A stretch of 64,000 nucleotides of DNA. Origin: CAVSUZ01 sp963795415 (GTDB taxonomy: Bacteria > Pseudomonadota > Alphaproteobacteria > Acetobacterales > Acetobacteraceae). Below, in pieces: positions 1 to 7,604 of the stretch. The position numbers and the translations under genes were made by a program. Position 1 is the first letter of the stretch, and every line of letters starts with the position of its first letter. Location of the stretch: assembly GCA_963795415.1 (NCBI GenBank), contig CAWCHQ010000001.1, positions 372,001-436,000 on the forward strand. The letters run 5' to 3'. The notes beneath the pieces are model-generated. The model made no database searches, was not told where the DNA came from, and saw only the letters and a program-made list of their open reading frames with translations.

Positions 1-408
1 GCCGCCGCACCCGCCCGCCATGGGCCCGCCGGCATCGAGCCTCTCTCCGGCGACGTCATCGGATTTTTGCTCGGGACCTCCGCGCCGGGGGATGCGATCT
101 ACATCACCGGCGATACGGTCTGGTACGCCGGCATCGCCGAGGTCGCGCGCCGCTGCCATCCGCGCATCGTCGTCATATTTGCCGGAGCGGCGAAAACCCG
201 CGGCGCCTTCCATCTCACCATGAACAGCAACGATGCCATCGAAACCGCCCACGCCTTCCCGGACGCCCATATAGTTGCGGTTCATAACGATGGCTGGGCC
301 CACTTCAGCGAAACCCGCGAGGATCTTGAAAACGCCTTCAACGCACTTGGAATAAGCGATCGCCTCGTCGGCCTGAAACCCGGAACCCCGGTCCTGATCC
401 AACTCTGA
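1..408 (+). CDS. MBL-fold metallo-hydrolase, C-terminal part
   Basis: The reading frame is open from the window edge, so the N-terminus lies outside. About 135 residues are visible. ARHGP near the start, then DTVWY and a conserved GAFHLTMNSNDAIETA stretch, match the C-terminal half of UlaG-like MBL-fold hydrolases, whose ARHGP histidine is a metal ligand. The metal-binding HxHxDH motif would lie upstream of the window. The gene ends at a TGA 58 bases before the flavoprotein gene and runs in the same direction. The substrate cannot be inferred. Confidence 0.8.
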   Translation, partial: AAAPARHGPAGIEPLSGDVIGFLLGTSAPGDAIYITGDTVWYAGIAEVARRCHPRIVVIFAGAAKTRGAFHLTMNSNDAIETAHAFPDAHIVAVHNDGWAHFSETREDLENAFNALGISDRLVGLKPGTPVLIQL

Positions 409-466
409 ATATCGACTCCCCCAGAACCCGGTCCTACACTCTCCTACCCCAAGGGACGTCTCCACA

Positions 467-2278
467 TTGCCGCTCCGCCGCAGGGCAACGCTGCAAGGCC
501 TCGGTGCAACAACCATGGCACGCGTCCTCTCTGCGCGCGCGCAATCTCCCACCAGCCGGACAACTCGCCGCGTCCGACCCGGTGATGCCGGCTGGCCCGC
601 ACCTGACGCCTGGGAAGAACTGAACCGCGCCATCGGCGGACGTCTCATCACAGTTCAACCCCTGCTCGCTCCCTGCGAAACCACTCCCTCAAGCGACGCT
701 TGCGCCAGCCTGCTGCAAAATCTCAAGAATCCCTACTTTATCGGCGAGCAGCCGGCCGGCACCCAGACATCCGGATGGCTGGATGCGTGGCAATCCGCCC
801 CCAGCGCCTACGCGGTGCCCGCGCAAGCCACTGCCGATGTCATTGCCGCCGTCAATTTCGCCCGCACCCACCGGCTGCGCCTGATCGTAAAGGGCGGCGG
901 ACACTCGTATCTCGGCGGTTCCAATGCGGCCAACTCGCTGCTCGTCTGGATGCGGCCGATGGACGCCATCACCCTGCATGATAATTTCATCGGTCAGGGA
1001 TGCGCCGCGAGCCATCCGCCGGCACCGGCTGTCTCCGTGCAAGCCGGCGGTCGCTGGCTGCAGGTCTACAATGCCGTCACAACCCAGGCCGGCCGCTACG
1101 TGCAGGGCGGCGGATGCACCACCGTCGGTGTCGCCGGCCTCATCCTCGGCGGCGGCTTCGGTAGTTTCTCTAAAAATTATGGCATGGCGGGCGCCGCCCT
1201 TCTCGAAGCCGAGATCGTGACCGCAGATGGTGATGTCCGCATCGCCAACGCCTGCACCAACCCGGATCTGTTCTGGGCGCTCAAAGGCGGCGCCCTGTGC
1301 AGCTTCGGCGTGGTCACGCGCCTGACGCTGCGCACCCGGACCCTCCCGCAATTCTGCGGCGCAGTATTCGGAACCGTAAAGGCAAACTCCGATACCGCTT
1401 TCCACCGCCTCATCAGCTTCTTCACCGGGTTCTACCGGACGCACTTGTTCAACCGACATTGGGGCGAGAGCGTCGTCTTCCAGCAGGAAAACACCATCAG
1501 TCTCGGCCTCGTCTTCCACGATCTCGATCAGTCGCAAGCCGAGGCCGCCTTCAAACCGTTCCTCGACTTCATCGCCGCTACGCCCGCCGATTTCACCGCC
1601 ATCGAAAAGATCGGGATCGCCACCGTGCCCGCCCGGCATTGGTGGGACGCCAACTGGTTCGCCAAGCATCACCGCGGGCTGCTGATTCACGACCCGCGTC
1701 CCGGTGCGCCTGAGGAAAACGTCTGGTACCGCACCAACCAGGGCGAGGTCGGCTTCTTCATCCACGACTACGAATCCGCTTGGCTTCCCGCCACGCTTCT
1801 CGACTACAATGACCGGCCAAAACTAAACGAAGCTCTTTTCGCCGCCACTCGCCACTGGCGCGTTGCTCTGCATTTCAACAAGGCGCTCGCCGGCGCGCCT
1901 GCCGAGGAACGTGCCGCGGCACGTGACACGCCAATGAACCCCGCCGTGACCGAGGCCTTCGCCTTCGCCATCATCGCCGCTGGCGGCGCGCCGGCCTATC
2001 CGGGAATGCCTGGCCCCGGCCCCGATTTCGCCCTCGCCCGCGGAGACGCCGCCGCTATCCGCCAAGCCATCGGTATCATACGAAACCTCGTCCCGGACGC
2101 CGGCTCCTACGTCTCCGAGGCCGCCTTCACCGACCCCGACTGGCGCCGCCGTTCCTTCGGCCCGAACTATCCCCGCCTGCTCGAGGTGAAACGCCGCTAC
2201 GACCCCGACGGGCTGTTTGTAACCCACCACGGCGTCGGCAGCGAGGAATGGAGTCCAGATGGTTTCACGCGGCTCTAA
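467..2278 (+). CDS. Tat-exported FAD-linked (BBE-type) oxidoreductase
   Basis: This 603-residue protein starts at TTG, with AAGGGA about 10 bases upstream. The N-terminus RRRATLQGLGAT followed by ARAQS is a probable twin-arginine signal peptide, so it is likely periplasmic. Residues 110-320 are a PCMH-type FAD domain. KGGGHSY (His146) and GGGCTTVG (Cys217) are the His/Cys pair that carries bicovalent FAD in berberine-bridge-like enzymes. The C-terminus has the BBE signature (NYPRLLEVK, then YDPDGLF near the end). Such enzymes oxidise sugars, alkaloids or secondary metabolites, and the substrate here is unknown. The TAA stop lies inside the inverted repeat of the adjoining IS1634 element, so the insertion may have supplied the stop and trimmed the last residues. 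Confidence 0.85.
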   Translation: MPLRRRATLQGLGATTMARVLSARAQSPTSRTTRRVRPGDAGWPAPDAWEELNRAIGGRLITVQPLLAPCETTPSSDACASLLQNLKNPYFIGEQPAGTQTSGWLDAWQSAPSAYAVPAQATADVIAAVNFARTHRLRLIVKGGGHSYLGGSNAANSLLVWMRPMDAITLHDNFIGQGCAASHPPAPAVSVQAGGRWLQVYNAVTTQAGRYVQGGGCTTVGVAGLILGGGFGSFSKNYGMAGAALLEAEIVTADGDVRIANACTNPDLFWALKGGALCSFGVVTRLTLRTRTLPQFCGAVFGTVKANSDTAFHRLISFFTGFYRTHLFNRHWGESVVFQQENTISLGLVFHDLDQSQAEAAFKPFLDFIAATPADFTAIEKIGIATVPARHWWDANWFAKHHRGLLIHDPRPGAPEENVWYRTNQGEVGFFIHDYESAWLPATLLDYNDRPKLNEALFAATRHWRVALHFNKALAGAPAEERAAARDTPMNPAVTEAFAFAIIAAGGAPAYPGMPGPGPDFALARGDAAAIRQAIGIIRNLVPDAGSYVSEAAFTDPDWRRRSFGPNYPRLLEVKRRYDPDGLFVTHHGVGSEEWSPDGFTRL

Positions 2279-4231
2279 ACCGAACTTTCCCCGGTTTTTA
2301 GCCTACTCGGCTGATTTCCTTTGCGAAAGCAGCCGGCGCTGCACCCATGTAAATGTGCAGATTTCGCTTGACCCGACGCAACTCGGGCTGATCGACTCGG
2401 CCCATGCACATCGATATCGTCCCCAACCGCGGCAGCACGCCCACCGTCCTGCTGCGCCGGAGCTATCGCGAGGACGGCAAAACCAAGAAACAGACCATCG
2501 CCAACCTCTCGGAACTGAGCCCCGAGCAAATCGAACAGATACGCGCCGTGTTGCGGGGCGATCGGCTGCTGCCCGCGGCAGAGGCGATGGAAATCCTCCG
2601 CTCCCTGTCGCACGGCCACGTGCTCGCCGCGCTCGGCACGGCACGGCGGATTGAACTCGATGCCCTGCTGCCTCGCCGCGGGCCGGAACGGAAACGCAAG
2701 CTTGCCCTGGCGCTGATCATCGCCCGGCTGCTTGAACCCGCGGCGAAATTGGCCACCGCCCGCATGCTCACCGCCGGCACGGCCTGCCATTCCCTGGGCG
2801 AGGTGCTGGCGCTCGGCGAGATCAAGGCCAACGAACTGTATGCCACGCTTGATTGGCTGGGCAGCGAGCAGACGTTCATCGAGAACAGCCTGGCACGGCG
2901 GCATCTGCGCGACGGGGCGTTGCTGTTGTACGATGTCACTTCCGCCTATCTCGAAGGCCGCCACTGCGAGCTGGCGCAATATGGTTACAGCCGCGATCAC
3001 CGCGGCGACCGGCCGCAACTGGTGATCGGGCTGCTGTGCGCCGGCGACGGCTGCCCGGTGGCGGCCGAAGTGTTTGAAGGCAACACCGCCGATCCGGCGA
3101 CGCTCGGGCCGCAAATCGCCAAGATAAAGCAGCGGTTCGGGCTGCAGCGGGTGGTCATGGTCGGTGACCGCGGCATGATCACCGACGCGCGGATCGAGCA
3201 GACGCTGCGGCCGGCCGGCCTGAACTGGATCACCGCCTTGCGGGCGCCGGCGATCCAGGCACTGGCGGCAGCCGGAGGGCCGTTGCAGCTCTCGCTGTTC
3301 GATGAACGTGATATGGCTGAGATCACCGGTCCGGATTATCCCGCCGAGCGCCTGGTGGTGTGCAAGAACCCGTTGCTAGGCGAGGAGCGGGCGCGCAAGC
3401 GCCAGGCTTTGCTCGAAGCAACCGAGAGAGAACTGAAACGAATCCAAAGCCGCGTGCAGCGCGAGAAAGATCCCCTGCGTGGCGCCGCTTCCATCGGCCA
3501 GGCGGTCGGCGCGGTGCTGGGAAAGCACCGGGTCGGCAAGCACTTTCGCCTCACCATCGGCGAGGACAGCCTGAGCGTCAGCCGAAATGACGAAGCGATT
3601 GCCGCGGAAGCCGCGCTGGACGGAATTTATGTCCTGCGCACCAATCTGACCGCCGCGCAGGCCGATGCCGTGGCGACCGTGCGGGCCTACAAAAGCCTCG
3701 CGCGGGTCGAGCGGGCGTTCCGCTCGCTGAAGAGCGCCGATCTCGAACTGCGTCCGGTCTTCCATTGGACCGCGCCACGGGTCAGGGCGCATGTGCTGCT
3801 GTGCATGCTGGCCTATTATCTGGCCTATTATCTGGAATGACACATGCGCCGGGCGCTGGCGCCGATGCTGTTCGAGGATCACGATCCGGCCGGGCGAGAG
3901 ACGCAACGAAGCGCCCCGGTGACAGCGGCCAAACCGTCGCAGGCAGCGCGGCGCAAGGCGGCTTGCAAACACACCGATCCGGCGGATGGCGAGCCTCTGC
4001 CGGTGCATAGCTTCCGCACGCTGCTGGCCGACCTCGCCACCCTGACCCGCAACACCGTTCGCCTCGGCGGTCAGCGGACCAGCGCGATATTTGCCTCTCC
4101 CACCAAGGTGCAGCGCCGGGCACTCGATCTGCTCGGTGTCACGCTTGCCGTCGCCGCGTAGCCAGCAGCGCAGCACCAAGCGGAAGCGATATCAATCGCT
4201 TGCGTCCGAAAGGCAGGAAAGTTCAGACTAA
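2275..4231 (+). mobile_element. IS1634-family insertion sequence, copy 1
   Basis: The left end reads CTAAACCGAACTTTCCCCGG at 2275-2294. The right end, read inward from 4231, has an imperfect copy sharing GAACTTTCC. The same terminal sequence, with AAGTTA in place of AACTTT, is found at 59030 and 59516, which supports it as the terminal inverted repeat of this family. The element is about 1.96 kb and carries one transposase reading frame. It sits exactly at the 3' end of the flavoprotein gene. No unambiguous target duplication is visible. Confidence 0.75.
2404..4161 (+). pseudogene. IS1634-family transposase, interrupted by TGA
   Basis: This is a DDE (IS4/IS1634-type) transposase with YDVTSAYLEG (first Asp), VMVGDRGMITD (second Asp) and YKSLARVERAFRSLKS (Glu). 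The reading frame is open from ATG 2404 to an in-frame TGA at 3838-3840 and then resumes in the same frame to 4161. The minus-strand copy at 57.3 kb reads AYYVEWHLREAL here, so the TGA replaces a Trp codon. Just before it, the 12 bases CTGGCCTATTAT are duplicated in tandem, giving LAYYLAYYLE. The catalytic residues are upstream of the stop, but the conserved C-terminal 105 residues would be lost, so the copy is probably inactive. Confidence 0.85.
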
Positions 4232-4239
4232 AAAAGCTT

Positions 4240-4628
4240 TGCGGATGTAACGAGGCGGCAGTCATCATGCCCAGCGTCAACACCGAAGCGATGAACGAGC
4301 ACCTCAAGGAAATCAGCGCCCAGGTCAGCACCAATGCACATGCCGTGCTGCTACTCGATCAGGCAGGCTGGCATCAGCCCGGCGGGCGGTTGTGCGTGCC
4401 GGACAACATCACTCTGGTGCATCTGCCGCCCTACTCGCCCGAGCTCAACCCGATGGAGAATGTGTGGGAGTATCTCAGAAAACTCTGCCGCCTGGTTTGG
4501 GACAGCTACGAGGCCATCCTGGCGGCCTGCCGCGACGCCTGGAACTCCCTGATCAATGATCCCGAGCGAATACGCTCTATCGGCACCCGCGACTGGGCGT
4601 GCGTCAATGTTTACGGCGGCTGGTATTA
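4240..4628 (+). pseudogene. IS630-family transposase remnant, 3' part
   Basis: Only the C-terminal third of an IS630 transposase survives. It includes AVLLLDQAGWHQPGG (second catalytic Asp), LPPYSPELNPMENVW (catalytic Glu) and the tail up to RSIGTRDW. Similarity to the complete IS630 protein at 4640-5715 begins near 4240 and there is no start region. GGCTGGTAT at 4617-4625 looks like its own terminal repeat. The frame then runs on artefactually into the left end of the next IS630 and stops at 4650. It is truncated on its 5' side, immediately right of the IS1634 end. Confidence 0.85.
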
Positions 4629-4630
4629 TA

Positions 4631-5801
4631 CCAGCCGACTCACGCGATGACCGTTTTGGCATACTCGCGGGTGGCGATTGAACGGATGCGTTCGGGCGCG
4701 GCGATCAACTGGTTCCATGCCTTACAGCAGGCGTCGATGATAGCCTCGTAGGTCTCGAAGATCCGGTTGGCGAGCGAGTTCTGGCGCAGGAACTGCCAGA
4801 TGTTCTCCACCGGGTTCAACTCGGGGGAGTATGGCGGAAGAAACAGCAGGCTGATGTTGCCCGGGAGCTTGAGCCTGCCGCCTGGCCTGTGCCATCCGCC
4901 GCCATCAAGGATCAGCACGGCATGGGCACCGGGCGCCACCTGGGTGCTGATCTCCTGCAAATGTAGGTTCATGGCCTGGAGGTTGGCGAAGGGGAGCACC
5001 AGGGCAGCGCCGGTCGCTCGGTCCGGGCAGACTGCGCCGAACAGATAGGCCCAACTGTAACGCTGATCGCGCGGAGCCCGGGGCCGGCTGCCCCGCTCAC
5101 CCCAAACGTAGGTCAGGCTGCCCTGCTGACCGATCCTTGTCTCGTCCTGCCACCATAACTCAATCGGCTTATCGGCGGCGGCCGGCGGGATCGCGGCCGC
5201 GACCAACGGGGCGAAGTTTTTTTATGCGCCTCCTGTGCCGCGGCATCCGCCTGCGGGTGCCGTGGACGCACCGAAATATGGCTGAAGCCCAGCTGCTTCA
5301 GGATGCGGCTGATGCTGCGCTCGTCCAGCAGCACAAAGAAGCGCGCCAGGATGAGTTGCCTGAGATCGCATAGCCGCCAGCGCACAACGCCATGCTCGGC
5401 GGGGTCAGGTCCCTCACGAACCCAGCGTGCCAGCACGGCTTTCTCCTCGTCGGTGAGCTTGGCCGAAGGTCCCCCCGCATGTGACAGGTCCGACAGCCCC
5501 GCCACACCACGCTCGTTGTAGCGGATCACCCACTCACGCAGGGTCTGCCGATCCATCCCGCAGCTCTGCGCTGCTTCGCCGCGCGGGCGATCTTCCAGAA
5601 CCAGGACGATCGCCAGCAGACGGCGAGCCGGCCGGGCATCGCTTTCCCGCGCCGCAATCGCCCGCAAATCCTGCGGGCTGTGCTCCAGCCGGGTGATCTT
5701 CACCGTCACTGCCATCCTCCCAATGGGGCCCGGCAAATCAGGAATCCTGCCGCATCGAGCCGCGGCAAGCGGAAATTAGAGCCGGCGCGTCAGCCGGCTG
5801 G
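4631..5801 (-). mobile_element. IS630-family insertion sequence, apparently complete
   Basis: The ends are imperfect inverted repeats. CCAGCCGACTCACGCG starts at 4631, and the complement of the sequence ending at 5801 reads CCAGCCGGCTGACGCG, so 14 of 16 bases match. A TA dinucleotide flanks both ends (4629-4630 and 5802-5803), the expected target duplication of IS630/Tc1-mariner elements. Length is about 1.17 kb. It inserted directly beside the end of an older IS630 remnant. Confidence 0.85.
4640..5715 (-). CDS. IS630 transposase made by -1 frameshift
   Basis: Two overlapping frames together make one transposase of about 358 residues. Frame one holds the HTH region (MAVTVKITRLEH to PRHPQADAAAQEAHKK). 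The second frame holds the DDE domain, with WWQDETRIG, AVLILDGGGWH and SPELNPVENIWQF. They join at a run of seven A on the coding strand (T at 5218-5224). A -1 slip changes the reading from HKKTSP to HKKNFAPLV, which is the expected family sequence. Such A-run slippage sites are known in IS630 elements, so this is probably programmed frameshifting, although a plain mutation cannot be excluded. ATG 5715 is preferred over TTG 5736 because the family usually begins near this point. Confidence 0.75.
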
Positions 5802-6017
5802 TATTAGTTAAAAAAAAGACCGTCAGAGGGCGCTCGGAGGCTGACAGTATCGGACGAAATCGGATTGCGCAATGGGAAACTACACCGTCAGAAGGTCCGA
5901 CAGATACCGTCTTTGCCGGCCGATAGTCCCCGAAAGGCATCGGACGATTTACTATGATCTATCAGGATGTTACGGAGGTTTCCGGGGCGCTGTGGGATAC
6001 CCTGGGGAGCGCAAAAA

Positions 6018-7604
6018 TCATTCCCACTCGATCGTCCCCGGCGGCTTGCTGGTAATATCATACGTAACCCTGTTGATCCCCGCCACTTCATTAACAATCC
6101 GGTTCGCCACGCGGGTCAAAAACGCCATGTCGAACGGGTAAACATCCGCCGTCATCCCATCCGTAGATGTCACGGCGCGCAACGCACAGGCCTGGTCATA
6201 CGTCCGCCCGTCCCCCATCACGCCTACAGTCCGCACCGGCAGCAAGACCGTGAAAGCCTGCCAGATTGCGTCATATAGGCTGGCGGCACGGATCTCCTCG
6301 ATGAAGATCCTATCCGCCCGGCGCAGCACCTCCAGCTTATCCTGCGTCACCGCGCCAGGGATCCGGATCGCCAATCCCGGGCCGGGGAACGGGTGGCGGC
6401 CGACAATGCTCTCCGGCATGCCCAGTTCCTTCCCCAGCGCGCGCACCTCGTCCTTGAACAACTCGCGCAGCGGTTCAACAAGTTTCAACCGCATCCGTTC
6501 CGGCAGGCCACCCACGTTATGGTGCGATTTGATCGTGACGCTCGGCCCACCCGTCGAGCTAACCGACTCGATTACGTCTGGATACAACGTTCCCTGCGCC
6601 AGAAAATCCGCGCCGCCCGTCTTCGCCGCCTCCTGCTCGAACACTTCTATGAACAGGCGTCCGATTGTCTTGCGCTTTGCCTCGGGGTCGGCCACGCCGT
6701 CGAGCGCGGCGAGGAAAACATCAGAGGCATCGCGATGCACCAGCCTGATATTGAAACGGTTGCGGAAGGTGGAAACCACCTCCTCGGCCTCGCCGGCGCG
6801 CAGCAGCCCGTGATCGACAAAAATGCACGTCAAGCGATCGCCGATCGCCTCATGGATCAACACGGCTGCGACCGATGAATCCACGCCGCCCGAAAGCCCA
6901 CAGATCACGCGGCCGTCACCGATCCGGGCGCGCAACCGCCCGATCTCCATTTCGCGGAATGCCGCCATCGTCCAGGTACCGGACAGGCCGGCGACCCTGT
7001 GGGTGAAGTTACGCAGCAGAGCCGTGCCATGTGGCGTGTGTACCACTTCCGGATGAAACTGCAGGCCGTAGAACCGCCGCTCGTCGTCGGCAATCGCCGC
7101 GAACGGCGCGCCCTCGGTAGCGGCCACCGCACGGAATCCGGGCGGCAGTTGCGTCACCCGGTCTCCGTGGCTCATCCACACCTGCTCGCGCGAGCCCTCG
7201 GGCCACACCCCGTCGAACAGCGCGCAGGTCCCGGTGACGTCAACGAATGCGCGGCCGAATTCGCGATGATCGGAGGGCGCCACCACGCCGCCGAGCTGCG
7301 CGCAAAGCAGTTGCTCGCCGTAGCAGATGCCCAGCACCGGAACGCCGAGGGAAAACACCTCCTGCGGCGCGAGCGGCGCGCCCGGCTTGTGCACCGATGC
7401 GGGGCCGCCGGACAGGATCACAGCGCGGGGCCGCCAGTCCCGGATACGCGCCGGATCCGCGCTGAACGGCCAGATTTCGCAATACACGCCGGATTCGCGG
7501 ACGCGGCGCGCAATCAGCTGCGTGACCTGGCTACCGAAATCGAGGATCAGGACGCGTTCGGCGGCAATAGTACTCTGGCCGGCATCAGACGGAAGGCTTT
7601 CCAT
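6018..7604 (-). CDS. guaA: GMP synthase (glutamine-hydrolysing)
   Basis: A full-length 528-residue protein that converts XMP to GMP using glutamine and ATP in the cytosol. The N-terminal class I amidotransferase domain has LDFGSQVTQLIARR, the nucleophile Cys in GICYGEQLLC and the His/Glu of FHPEVVHT. The ATP pyrophosphatase domain has the PP-loop GLSGGVDSSVAA and FVDHGLLR. The C-terminal dimerisation domain ends in KPPGTIEWE. The start is taken at ATG 7604, since an upstream TTG would overlap ligD further. It overlaps the 3' end of ligD by 20 bases, so the two are probably cotranscribed. Confidence 0.95.
   Translation of the reverse strand: MESLPSDAGQSTIAAERVLILDFGSQVTQLIARRVRESGVYCEIWPFSADPARIRDWRPRAVILSGGPASVHKPGAPLAPQEVFSLGVPVLGICYGEQLLCAQLGGVVAPSDHREFGRAFVDVTGTCALFDGVWPEGSREQVWMSHGDRVTQLPPGFRAVAATEGAPFAAIADDERRFYGLQFHPEVVHTPHGTALLRNFTHRVAGLSGTWTMAAFREMEIGRLRARIGDGRVICGLSGGVDSSVAAVLIHEAIGDRLTCIFVDHGLLRAGEAEEVVSTFRNRFNIRLVHRDASDVFLAALDGVADPEAKRKTIGRLFIEVFEQEAAKTGGADFLAQGTLYPDVIESVSSTGGPSVTIKSHHNVGGLPERMRLKLVEPLRELFKDEVRALGKELGMPESIVGRHPFPGPGLAIRIPGAVTQDKLEVLRRADRIFIEEIRAASLYDAIWQAFTVLLPVRTVGVMGDGRTYDQACALRAVTSTDGMTADVYPFDMAFLTRVANRIVNEVAGINRVTYDITSKPPGTIEWE

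Noticed and set aside
2275..4235. CTAAA direct repeat as IS1634 target duplication
   Set aside because: The left CTAAA belongs to the terminal repeat itself, as shown by the same sequence at 59516, so it is not a duplication.
5802..6017. Short reading frames downstream of guaA
   Set aside because: They lack similarity, good starts or ribosome-binding sites and partly overlap the guaA 3' end.
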